Shown: positions 1 through 7,425 of the stretch, one piece after another | Layout: each line of letters begins with the position of its first letter | How positions within the stretch are numbered: the stretch's first letter is position 1 | Assembly (NCBI GenBank): GCA_964445305.1 | Contig: CAYUKK010000126.1 | Location: 1-15,220, forward strand | Source: CAYUKK01 sp964445305 | Lineage (GTDB): Bacteria; Acidobacteriota; Aminicenantia; Aminicenantales; UBA8522 | Reading direction: 5' to 3' | DNA length: 15,220 bases | Program-made: the position numbers and the translations under genes | The notes under the pieces: generated by a model | What the model was told of the DNA's origin: nothing | Database searches by the model: none | The model's input: only the letters and a program-made list of their open reading frames with translations

Positions 1-373
1 GGGAACAGGCGAGGAGTTTGGGTGAGAAAGCCCGTCGAAGCCTGAGCGGGCATGGTTTCTCGAGCCAGGCGAGAGAAGAGCGAAGGCTGAGTCGGAGCGA
101 GTTTCCTCGCTGGGGAAACGAGCTGGCTTCGCAATCCCAACCCCGAGCCTGGCCGGGGGTGAACCGCGACAGGACCCGTCGGGTGCTTTGATCGGCAATT
201 TCGGGGCCATTCATCATGTTGACAAGGCCATCTCTTCCGGACATATTATTCATCCATGTATTCTTTCATGCCCGATGCGGCGCTCTTGGCCACAGATTTT
301 CAAACACCTTTTTCGAGGCAACAAATCTTGACCCGGATTTCAGGGTCCCAAAATCTTCTATGAGGAAAAGCTG
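1..373. other. Leader region upstream of the M28 peptidase gene, no convincing gene
   Basis: No gene can be assigned here. Frame 3 of the + strand is open from the window edge to a TGA near 191 (about 62 residues, rich in Arg, Ser and Glu), but the opposite strand is open too, so this is weak evidence for a truncated C-terminus. Positions 55-185 hold several short inverted repeats: TCTCG/CGAGA (58-62/70-74), AGCGAG/CTCGCT with a TTTC loop (96-101/106-111), ACCCC/GGGGT (140-144/156-160) and ACCC/GGGT (174-177/181-184). Positions 219-247 hold the likely promoter of the downstream gene. Confidence 0.4.
219..247 (+). promoter_or_regulatory. Sigma70-type promoter for the M28/GH42-like operon
   Basis: A perfect TTGACA box (219-224) is followed after 17 nt by CATATT (242-247), which matches the -10 consensus at four of six positions. 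An alternative -10, TATTAT at 244-249, would give a 19-nt spacer. A start near 254 would leave a leader of about 120 nt before the ATG at 374. Confidence 0.5.
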
Positions 374-2080
374 ATGTCCAAAAGAAGAAAAACTCCTTTC
401 CAAGCTCTTGGCTCAGTCATCATTTTCTTCGCTCTCGGCGTTGGCCTCGCCTGCGCCTTCCTCGAGGAGCGAGGCGAAAACGTGCCGGCGAGGATGAGAC
501 CCGGTTTCACGAGCATCCTTGCCTCCGATTCGAGAGCATTCCTGGAGTTTCTAGCCAGCGATGAGCTCGAAGGTCGCGACACGCCGAGCAAAGGGCTGAC
601 CATCGCCCGACGCTACATCCAGAGCCTTTATCAAACTTGGGGCATTCTTCCTCTCGGCGATGGAAGCGACGTCAAACACTCCTATGAACAGCGGGTGCCG
701 ATGGTCATCAAGACCTACGGCCAGGGGACATCCCTTGAAATCGTCTCCTCGACAGCCACGCAGCGATTTTCCGCTGACCGGGATTTCAATTTTGTCATGG
801 GTGTGGACTTCGCTGGCACGATCGCCGGTCCCGTTGTTTTTTGTGGCCACGGCGTCTCCGCTCCCGACCTGGGATATGACGATTTTGCCTCGGTCGATGT
901 GCGCAACAAGGTTGTCCTTGTCGCCGCTGGAAAGCCGGGCGGGAAGCGTCCCGATTCCCCCTTCAACAGCCCCCAACACTGGTCCCGCTTCGAAGGCAGA
1001 CGGACGCCAGCGGAGAACTGCGCCCGGCTTCTGGCAAAAAAGGGGGCGGCCGCTCTCCTCGTCGCCGACGATTCCTTCGACCGCTTGGTAAGTCCCCATG
1101 GCTATAAACAGGATGCTCGTATCGCTTCATCGAGCAACCGCGTCTTCTCCCCTCCTCTCTCCACCGCTGACCCGATGGTCCCGACATTCTGGGTTTCGAC
1201 CCGGATTGCCGAGAGAGCTTTCCAGGCTATTTCCAGGAACTTTGCCGAAACGGTGAGCAAGATAGACAACGACCTCAAGCCCAATTCCTTTGCCCTCCCG
1301 GGACTCGAAATCCGAATCCAAGTCGACATGGAACACACCGTTTCCGCATGTGGCAATCTGCTCGGGTGGGTCGAGGGTTCTACCCCCGAACTCGGCAAGG
1401 AATATGTGGTCATCGGTGCTCATCTCGACCATGTGGGAATGACCAAGGACGGCTACGTCTTCAATGGAGCCGACGACAATGGCTCCGGCTCCGTGGCCGT
1501 CCTCCAGGTTGCCAAGGCTCTGGCGCTCAACCCCGAGAAACCAAGAAGGTCAGTCGTCTTCGCTCACTGGACGGGCGAGGAAAAGGGGCTCGTGGGAAGT
1601 CGCTATTTTCTCAACTTTCCCCCTATTCCGATAGAAAATATCGTTGCCTACATCAACCTCGACATGATCAGTCACGACTGTCCGCTCGAGCATGTCCAAG
1701 AAGAGGCCAAGATGTTCCACCTTCCCCAAGAAGAAATGGCCAGGATTCCGAACGAACCCCAGAAGCTGCTGCGGGCGTATGTCTCCTCCCCATCGCCCGA
1801 TTTCGCTTCGAAAATCGTCCAGATCAACAGGGACTATGTCGGGCTCGAGGTCGTCCCTCTTCTTTCTTTTCCCATGCTCGGCAACAGCGACCATTACTTC
1901 TTTGCCCTCCACAAGATCCCGTCTGTCTTCTTTTTTGCCGGCGGCAACCCCTTCGCTCATACGCCGCTCGATACCGTGGACAGGGTTAACGCTGACAAGA
2001 TGGCCGCCGTAGTCAAGCTGGCCTATCTCCTGACATTCACCCTGGCTGACGAGCCCCATCGCCTATCCTGGCAACAATAA
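374..2080 (+). CDS. Secreted M28-family zinc aminopeptidase with PA domain
   Basis: This 568-residue protein is a co-catalytic zinc exopeptidase that removes N-terminal residues from peptides outside the cytoplasm. Residues 1-28 form a basic start and hydrophobic segment, a signal peptide or anchor. The Cys in its GLAC segment does not fit a standard lipobox. A PA-type insert covers roughly residues 140-300. The M28 catalytic core follows with every expected residue visible: His350 (AHLDHVG), Asp367 (GADDNGSG), the Glu402-Glu403 pair (TGEEKG), Asp430 (NLDM) and His529 (AHTPLD). The ATG is preceded by a GAGGA site about 8 nt upstream. The next gene starts 17 nt after the stop, so the two are probably co-transcribed from the promoter at 219-247. 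Family and active state are well supported; peptide specificity is unknown. Confidence 0.92.
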   Translation: MSKRRKTPFQALGSVIIFFALGVGLACAFLEERGENVPARMRPGFTSILASDSRAFLEFLASDELEGRDTPSKGLTIARRYIQSLYQTWGILPLGDGSDVKHSYEQRVPMVIKTYGQGTSLEIVSSTATQRFSADRDFNFVMGVDFAGTIAGPVVFCGHGVSAPDLGYDDFASVDVRNKVVLVAAGKPGGKRPDSPFNSPQHWSRFEGRRTPAENCARLLAKKGAAALLVADDSFDRLVSPHGYKQDARIASSSNRVFSPPLSTADPMVPTFWVSTRIAERAFQAISRNFAETVSKIDNDLKPNSFALPGLEIRIQVDMEHTVSACGNLLGWVEGSTPELGKEYVVIGAHLDHVGMTKDGYVFNGADDNGSGSVAVLQVAKALALNPEKPRRSVVFAHWTGEEKGLVGSRYFLNFPPIPIENIVAYINLDMISHDCPLEHVQEEAKMFHLPQEEMARIPNEPQKLLRAYVSSPSPDFASKIVQINRDYVGLEVVPLLSFPMLGNSDHYFFALHKIPSVFFFAGGNPFAHTPLDTVDRVNADKMAAVVKLAYLLTFTLADEPHRLSWQQ

Positions 2081-2097
2081 AACAGGAAGCCCCCGCT

Positions 2098-4323
2098 ATG
2101 ACTCTTGGGCGCAAACTTTCCCTCCCCAAGGCCACGGCAGAGGTCAGGGTCGAGCGCGGGAAGCCGCGCCTGTTCGTCAACGGTCGCGAAGTCTATCCTC
2201 TCATGGCTCTCAGCATCCGGCTTCTGGAAACCGTGCCGGCTTATCGGCGGGCGAGAATTCGGCTTTTGGCTCCCCTCATCGGGTTCGACAACGTGTGGCT
2301 GGGCCCGGGACATTATGAGTGGGGCTTGCTCGATGCGTATTTCTCCAAGCTTATCTCTCTCCATCCGCAAGCTCTTTTTCTCCCGCGTCTCCATCTCTAC
2401 GCTCCGCCCTGGTGGAAGAACAGCCACCCAGATGAGCTCGTTCAGTATGGCCTTTCTTTCGACCCTGAGCTCTACCGAATCGATGGGCGGTTTCTGGAGG
2501 GCGGTATGAACTGGAGCCAGATCACTGATCTCTGTCACGCCTCTTGGGCCTCGCCAGTTTGGAGAGCCGATGCCGGCCATTTCCTCCGCGCCTTTCTCCG
2601 GCATATGGAGGACTCACCGCTGGCGTCCCGGATGATCGGTTATCAGCTCGCCAGCGGTCTCAACGGAGAATGGCACGTTATCGGCCCGAACTATCTTCCC
2701 GATTATAGCTCGCCCATGAAAGCGGCTTGTGGCTCGATTCCCCCGCCGAAAGCTCGGATGGAAACGACCTATGGTCTTCTTCGGGATCCGTTAAAAGAAA
2801 AGGATGTCATCTCTTTTTACCGTCTCTTCCACGAAGTCATGACCGACGCACTTCTTCACCTCGCCTCACTGGTCAAAGAAGAAACAGATGGGAGGGTCCT
2901 CTGTGGAGCATTCACCGCCTATCTCTTGGAAAACGTTATGATCCAGGAAGCCGGTCACCTGGCTCCCGAAAAAGTCCTCGCTTGTCCAGACCTTGATTTC
3001 ATCGTCTCTCCGTATTGCTACCAGCATACCAATATCGAAGGCCGTGAGCGCTGGGAGAGCGATGTTGTTGATGATGCCGGCAACTGGTTGGGTCGGGCTC
3101 GCGGCGTCGGTGGCGACGGTGGCTACCGCGTACTCACCGAGTCGCTCAGCCGCCACGGCAAGCTCTTCATCGTCGAAATCGACCCCTCGACATATCTTGA
3201 GCCTCTCCGAGTTCATGAAGGCGGATCGGGACACGACAGCCTCGAGGGAACGCTTCGTATTCTCCGCCGGGACCTTGGCCGAATGTTTGCGTCGGGGAGC
3301 GGCGGGTGGCTTTTCGACTTCGGGCACCTTGACCCCCCTTATAAAGCCAAAAGGGGTTGGTATGACGCGCCCCCCATCATCAAGGAAATAAGGCGATTTT
3401 CTGACCTCGGTCGAAGGCGACTTGAGCTCAACCTCAGCTCAGTAGCCCAAGTCCTCGCTGTCTATGATGCCAAAAGCTTTTTTGTCACGAGCCACTGGAA
3501 GGCCGAAGAACCCTGGCATGGTTTGGGCGTTCCGTTCAATGATTTCTTTAACCACTGGTTTCTCAACTCCCAGGCTCGAACAATCCACCGTATCGGTTCG
3601 CCGGTGGATTTCCTTTATCGCTTCGATTTAACCCGGAAGGATGCTCTTCGCTACCGCCTGATCCTCATGGTCAATCCATTTTTCCTGGACGCTGAAGAGG
3701 CCCAGAACCTCCGCCTCATTTTCGAGGGGTCTGGTGCTACCGTAGTCTGGTTCTATGCTCCCGGATTCGTCACTCCAGATGGACTCTCTCTCGACCAGAT
3801 GCAACGCCTGACCGGGTTTCAATTTGAAATCCTCGAAGAGTCTGGACCGATGATGATTGAGCGAGAAGCCGGGATGGTAAATGAGAACGGACACTCCTGG
3901 CCGCTTCGGTTTGGAGTCCAAAAGAAGATATTCCCCCGCTTTGCCGTAGAAGGAGCCGAAAAACAGGAAGCCGTGCCCCTCGGACGATGGGTTGACCGAC
4001 CGGACAAAGTAGCCTTTGCCAGGAAACCGGAGGATGGCTGGACATCAGTGTATGTAGGAGGAGCCCCTCTTCCCGTCGAGGTCCTCCGGTCTCTGGCAAG
4101 CCAGGCAGGAGTTACTCTCTGGAGCTCAAGACCTGATATTGTCACCGCCACTCGAGATGCCGTCTGTCTTGTGGCTACAGAAAAGGGCAGCCGTCTGTTT
4201 AGGCTTCCTAAGCCCATGGCTCCGGCAGAAGGGGATCCTCCGGCGACAGAACAATATCTCGACCTGGATTTCGGAGACGTATTTATGGCTTTGCGGCCAG
4301 CCTCTTCTTGGTGTACTCGATAA
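2098..4323 (+). CDS. GH42-like beta-galactosidase/glycoside hydrolase
   Basis: This 741-residue protein looks like a clan GH-A retaining glycosidase of GH42-like architecture. The N-terminus has the strand LFVNGREVYPL typical of the entry to the TIM barrel. Likely catalytic residues are the acid/base Glu191 (LNGEWH) and the nucleophile Glu360 (FIVEID). Their spacing of about 169 residues fits GH42 enzymes. From about residue 450 a Rossmann/glutamine-amidotransferase-like segment (VLAVYD, later LILMVNPFFL) resembles the GH42 trimerisation domain. No signal peptide is seen, so it probably acts on imported oligosaccharides in the cytoplasm. It lies 17 nt after the M28 gene. Its last 41 nt overlap the 3' end of the convergent leuD-like gene. 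Sequence divergence means the true substrate could be something other than a beta-galactoside. Confidence 0.75.
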   Translation: MTLGRKLSLPKATAEVRVERGKPRLFVNGREVYPLMALSIRLLETVPAYRRARIRLLAPLIGFDNVWLGPGHYEWGLLDAYFSKLISLHPQALFLPRLHLYAPPWWKNSHPDELVQYGLSFDPELYRIDGRFLEGGMNWSQITDLCHASWASPVWRADAGHFLRAFLRHMEDSPLASRMIGYQLASGLNGEWHVIGPNYLPDYSSPMKAACGSIPPPKARMETTYGLLRDPLKEKDVISFYRLFHEVMTDALLHLASLVKEETDGRVLCGAFTAYLLENVMIQEAGHLAPEKVLACPDLDFIVSPYCYQHTNIEGRERWESDVVDDAGNWLGRARGVGGDGGYRVLTESLSRHGKLFIVEIDPSTYLEPLRVHEGGSGHDSLEGTLRILRRDLGRMFASGSGGWLFDFGHLDPPYKAKRGWYDAPPIIKEIRRFSDLGRRRLELNLSSVAQVLAVYDAKSFFVTSHWKAEEPWHGLGVPFNDFFNHWFLNSQARTIHRIGSPVDFLYRFDLTRKDALRYRLILMVNPFFLDAEEAQNLRLIFEGSGATVVWFYAPGFVTPDGLSLDQMQRLTGFQFEILEESGPMMIEREAGMVNENGHSWPLRFGVQKKIFPRFAVEGAEKQEAVPLGRWVDRPDKVAFARKPEDGWTSVYVGGAPLPVEVLRSLASQAGVTLWSSRPDIVTATRDAVCLVATEKGSRLFRLPKPMAPAEGDPPATEQYLDLDFGDVFMALRPASSWCTR

Positions 4324-4786
4324 GGCCGCCGGCTTCGACGATGCCGAGAACCGCTGGCGGAAGGGGAAAGAAATCAAAGGTGCGTGACCCCGAGATAATC
4401 TTTCCTGAAGCCAAATCGATGACGACCTCATCGCCACTCTGGAGCGCTTCCGCCGCCTCGGGACACTGGAGAACAGCCAGGCCCAGGTTGATGGCGTTCC
4501 GGAAATAGATCCGGGCGAAGGACTTGGCCACGACGGCCTGAATGCCAGCGTATTTCAAGCATGCCGCGGCCTGCTCCCGGGAGCTTCCGCAGCCGAAATT
4601 CTTCCCGGCGACGATGACATCTCCGGGCTGGACTTTTCGAGCAAACTCAGGGTCGAGGTCCTCAAGGGCGTGGCTGGCCATCTCAGCCGGCTCAAGGAGC
4701 TTATAGGTGTATCGCCCGGGAAAGATAACATCCGTGTTGATATTGTCCCCATACTTCCAGACTCTCCCTTTCTTGCTCTGGCTCAT
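4283..4786 (-). CDS. LeuD/HacB-type hydro-lyase small subunit
   Basis: This 167-residue protein is the swivel-domain small subunit of an aconitase-superfamily enzyme. Such enzymes isomerise 2- and 3-hydroxy acids through an unsaturated intermediate (isopropylmalate, homoaconitate, methylmalate or similar). The length and layout match the archaeal/methanogen-type short LeuD. Visible hallmarks are NTDVIFPGRY (residues 17-26) and the substrate-binding loop NFGCGSSREQA (63-73). The specificity loop after GRY reads TYKLLEP (27-33), unlike the YLVM or YLRT forms known for isopropylmalate or homoaconitate enzymes, so the substrate is open. Its ATG overlaps the TGA of the large-subunit gene (ATGA), as expected for two subunits of one enzyme. 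No other leucine-biosynthesis gene lies in the window, so I avoid the symbol leuD. Confidence 0.88.
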   Translation of the reverse strand: MSQSKKGRVWKYGDNINTDVIFPGRYTYKLLEPAEMASHALEDLDPEFARKVQPGDVIVAGKNFGCGSSREQAAACLKYAGIQAVVAKSFARIYFRNAINLGLAVLQCPEAAEALQSGDEVVIDLASGKIISGSRTFDFFPLPPAVLGIVEAGGLIEYTKKRLAAKP

Positions 4787-6036
4787 AAGTATTTCCTCGG
4801 GTCGGTGATCTTGCCTTCGAGGCTCGAAGCAGCGGCCGTGGCCGGGGAAGCAAGGTAAATTTCTGAATCCCGACTCCCCATGCGGCCGCGGAAATTGCGG
4901 TTGGAAGTGCTGACGACCGCTTCGCCGGCTGCCAGCAAGCCCTGGTGAGCGCCCAGGCAGGGCCCGCAGCCGGGGTTGAGGATGACACAGCCCGCTTCGG
5001 AGAAGGTTTCGAGCAAGCCCCGGCGCAAGGCCTCAAGATAAACTTCGCGGGAAGCCGGCAGGATGAGAGTTCGGACTCCGGCGCGGATTTTTTTCCCCTT
5101 GAGGATAGAAGCGACAACCTCAAGGTCTTCCAGCCGGCCGTTGGTGCAGGTGCCAATGAGCGCCTGATGAATGACTCTTCCCTCGACCTCGCTGACCGGC
5201 TTGACGTCATCGACAGTATGGGGACAGGCCACCTGCGGTTCGAGCGTCGAAAGGCTGTAAACGAGAACGGCTTCATAGGGAGCGTCAGGGTCAGACCTGA
5301 CGATTTCGAAATCAGCCCTGGCCCGGCCTTGAAGCCAATCGAGGGTTTTCTCATCAGGCTCGAAATAGGCATTCTTGGCACCCATCTCGGCCGCCATGTT
5401 GCATAGCGTCATGCGTGAGGCGACGCTCAAACCACGCGCCCCTGCGCCAGCAAACTCCACCGCTTCGTAGTTGGCTCTTTCGGCCCCATGGTCGCCGATG
5501 ATTTTGAGGATCAAGTCCTTGGCATAAACGCCTCTCGGCAAAGCTCCAGCCAATTCGATGCGGAGTGTCTCGGGAACGCGAAGCCAGATTTCGTCGGTCG
5601 CCCAGATGCTCGCCGCTTCAGTCCGGCCAATTCCTGCAGCGAAAGCACCAAAAGCGCCGTAAGTGGTCGTATGGGAATCGGCGCCAACGATGAGCTTGCC
5701 GGGAAGGGCGAAGCCGGCCTCGCTCAAAACCTGATGGCAGACGCCATGCTGAATATCGAAGAAATTCGGGATACCCTGTTCGGCGACAAACTCCCGGATA
5801 GTCTTATGGTTCTGAGCATATTTCTCGTCGGCGGCCGGGACAATGTGGTCCAGGATGATGATGAGTTTTTCCGGCGCCCTGACGCGAGGGACGCCGATTT
5901 TTCGGAACTCGCCGATGATGGCCGCCGAATTATCGTGACTCAAGCAGTAATCGGGCGAGACCGTGACGACTTCGCCGGCCTGAACAGGCTTTCCCGCCTT
6001 GTGACCGAGAATTTTTTCCGAAAGCGTCTTGCCCAC
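4783..6036 (-). CDS. LeuC/HacA-type hydro-lyase large subunit (4Fe-4S)
   Basis: This 417-residue protein is the catalytic large subunit partnering the downstream small subunit. The length fits the type-2 (archaeal, homoaconitase-like) LeuC group rather than the roughly 466-residue enterobacterial type. Three cluster-binding cysteines are visible: Cys297 (IGTCTNGR), Cys357 and Cys360 (NPGCGPCLGAHQG). The segment GADSHTTTYGAFGAFAAGIG is the conserved aconitase-family signature. The start is GTG at 6036: an in-frame TAA lies seven codons upstream and no ATG intervenes. The nearest Shine-Dalgarno (GAGGAG) ends only 3 nt before the GTG, which is unusually tight and may mean weak initiation. In this operon the likely task is isomerisation of citrate/isocitrate or a methylmalate-type acid rather than leucine synthesis; that is inference. 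Confidence 0.88.
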   Translation of the reverse strand: MGKTLSEKILGHKAGKPVQAGEVVTVSPDYCLSHDNSAAIIGEFRKIGVPRVRAPEKLIIILDHIVPAADEKYAQNHKTIREFVAEQGIPNFFDIQHGVCHQVLSEAGFALPGKLIVGADSHTTTYGAFGAFAAGIGRTEAASIWATDEIWLRVPETLRIELAGALPRGVYAKDLILKIIGDHGAERANYEAVEFAGAGARGLSVASRMTLCNMAAEMGAKNAYFEPDEKTLDWLQGRARADFEIVRSDPDAPYEAVLVYSLSTLEPQVACPHTVDDVKPVSEVEGRVIHQALIGTCTNGRLEDLEVVASILKGKKIRAGVRTLILPASREVYLEALRRGLLETFSEAGCVILNPGCGPCLGAHQGLLAAGEAVVSTSNRNFRGRMGSRDSEIYLASPATAAASSLEGKITDPRKYL

Positions 6037-6071
6037 TATCTCCTCGCTTATCTCTTATCTCTTCTCCGGCG

Positions 6072-6608
6072 CTAACCCTTGAAAATATCGAAATTGATGA
6101 AGTCGGCGTGGTTGACGATGATCGCCTCGACCGTCCGGCGCAAGCCGTCACCCTCCTTGGAATGAGCGGCGATGATATGGACGACTTCGCGGGGGAGTCC
6201 GTGCTGGAGGGCGAAAGCCGCCCCGGAAACGGGATGGCGGAGGAGCTTTCCTTCTGCACTGTTGATGAACGTCTCCCCTTCTCTTGTGTACTCAAAGAGC
6301 TTGCCGACATCGTGGAGCAGCGCGCCCGAGAGAAGATAATCCCGGTGAAGGCTAACTTTCTCTCCGTATTGTTCCTCCAGGACTTCGGCTATCCGGAGGG
6401 CCATGAGCGCGACCGCCCGGGTGTGCTCGATGAGATTAACGTTCGTTCGGGGAATGAGAAGCGTGAAGGGAATGCGGGTAAGGTCCTCGGCTTTCCATCC
6501 CCCTCTCTTTATGGCTTCAACCCAGACGGTGGCTGTTTTCTCCCGAAGCTCGAAATCCTCGATGAGCTCAAGCTCCGGCAATATTTCCCAGATTGAGTTA
6601 TTTGCCAT
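6072..6608 (-). CDS. HD-domain phosphohydrolase-like protein
   Basis: This 178-residue soluble protein is built around one HD domain, a metal-dependent phosphohydrolase fold. Expected metal residues are present: His62 (EHTRAV), His99-Asp100 (LLHDVGK), His125 (RHP), His149 (AAHSKEG) and Asp169 (NHADF). The final Asp is in place, so it could be catalytically active. The N-terminal 55 residues are not assigned to a known domain. It begins 3 nt after the stop of the citryl-CoA-lyase-like gene, with a GAGGGAG ribosome site inside that gene's end, so it is translated from the same transcript. Its substrate cannot be told from sequence; HD proteins hydrolyse nucleotides, cyclic nucleotides or other phosphoesters. 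Its position inside a central-carbon operon suggests a regulatory or repair/housekeeping role for that pathway, which is inference. Confidence 0.85.
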   Translation of the reverse strand: MANNSIWEILPELELIEDFELREKTATVWVEAIKRGGWKAEDLTRIPFTLLIPRTNVNLIEHTRAVALMALRIAEVLEEQYGEKVSLHRDYLLSGALLHDVGKLFEYTREGETFINSAEGKLLRHPVSGAAFALQHGLPREVVHIIAAHSKEGDGLRRTVEAIIVNHADFINFDIFKG

Positions 6609-6611
6609 GGC

Positions 6612-7391
6612 CTATATCTCCCTCGCTGGAGGTCCGTCGTACTCAAAATCAGCCGGATGGATCTTGCGCATCGGCCGCATCCTGGTCTTTTCCTCATGGA
6701 TGTGGGCAACGAGGCCCGGCACACGGGAAATGATGAAAAAGGCGTTGCCGATTTCCGCTGGGATACCCAGGTCGCAGAGGAGAGCCGCGATGGCTCCGTC
6801 GACGTTAATGGGGAGGGGCTTGCCGATGCTCTCCTTGAGCTCTTTCTCGATAAGCCGGGCAATCCGGACGAACCGGCCCGCCAAATTCAACTCCTCGGCC
6901 AGGGAAAAGAGCCTCGCTGTTCTCGGGTCTTGAGTGTGGACCCGGTGGCCAAACCCGGAGGCCCTTTCTCCCCGCCCTTTCATCTCGGCCAGGATTTCCC
7001 TGGCCGCTTCCTCTTCTTTCATCTTCTTTTCGTCAGCTCTCCTGGCCACGGCCAGGAAAAGGTTCATCCCCTCCTCGATGGCCCCGCCGTGGAAGCGCGC
7101 GATGGCGAGAACGCCGGCGGCGATGGCGGCGTGGAGCTCAGCTCCGGTTGAGGCAACAGTCCGGGCCGCCAGCACTGAAGGTGGCCCGGCGCCGTGGTCA
7201 ACAGACGAGACAAGAATGGCGTCGAGGAGGTGACCGATCTCGGGCGAAGGAAGCTCGCCTTTGAGGACAAGATAGATGGCCTGGGAAAAAGATATCTTTC
7301 CCATCAGCTTGTCGATGGGATAGCCACGGAGCCTCACTTTGTTCGGCTCAACGCTGGTGATGGCTGTTTTCCAGTGAAGTTCTTCGCTCAT
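6612..7391 (-). CDS. Short citrate synthase-like protein, probable citryl-CoA lyase
   Basis: This 259-residue protein is a minimal citrate-synthase fold enzyme, much shorter than true citrate synthases (about 370-430). Its size matches stand-alone citryl-CoA lyases and the lyase domain of ATP-citrate lyase. Catalytic-type residues are kept: His66 (VDHG), His101 (FHGGA), Asp198 (NVDG), plus His149-Arg150 (GFGHRV), Arg223 (ISR) and His230. The NVDG form, where citrate synthases have NVDF, also recalls ATP-citrate lyase. The start is set at 7391: an AAGGAGGTG ribosome site lies at normal distance, and codons further upstream belong to the preceding gene in another frame. Expected reaction: cleavage of citryl-CoA (or a homologue) to acetyl-CoA and a 2-oxoacid, or the reverse. 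It follows the CoA-ligase alpha gene by 34 nt. Confidence 0.82.
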   Translation of the reverse strand: MSEELHWKTAITSVEPNKVRLRGYPIDKLMGKISFSQAIYLVLKGELPSPEIGHLLDAILVSSVDHGAGPPSVLAARTVASTGAELHAAIAAGVLAIARFHGGAIEEGMNLFLAVARRADEKKMKEEEAAREILAEMKGRGERASGFGHRVHTQDPRTARLFSLAEELNLAGRFVRIARLIEKELKESIGKPLPINVDGAIAALLCDLGIPAEIGNAFFIISRVPGLVAHIHEEKTRMRPMRKIHPADFEYDGPPAREI

Positions 7392-7425
7392 TCTCCTCAC
7401 CTCCTTCGGCCAAGCCGGCAGCTTT

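Noticed and set aside
1..215. Known structured RNA (RNase P, tmRNA, SRP RNA) or tRNA
   Set aside because: Hairpins are present, but none of the conserved motifs I know for these RNAs can be found.
329..357. Second promoter close to the M28 start codon (TTGACC then AAATCT)
   Set aside because: The -10 match is poor and the leader would be too short; the element at 219-247 is better.
4283..6036. Leucine-biosynthesis leuCD genes
   Set aside because: The family match is clear, but no leuA or leuB lies nearby, the small-subunit specificity loop is atypical, and the operon context is CoA ligase and citryl-CoA lyase. I describe them by family type and leave the symbol empty.
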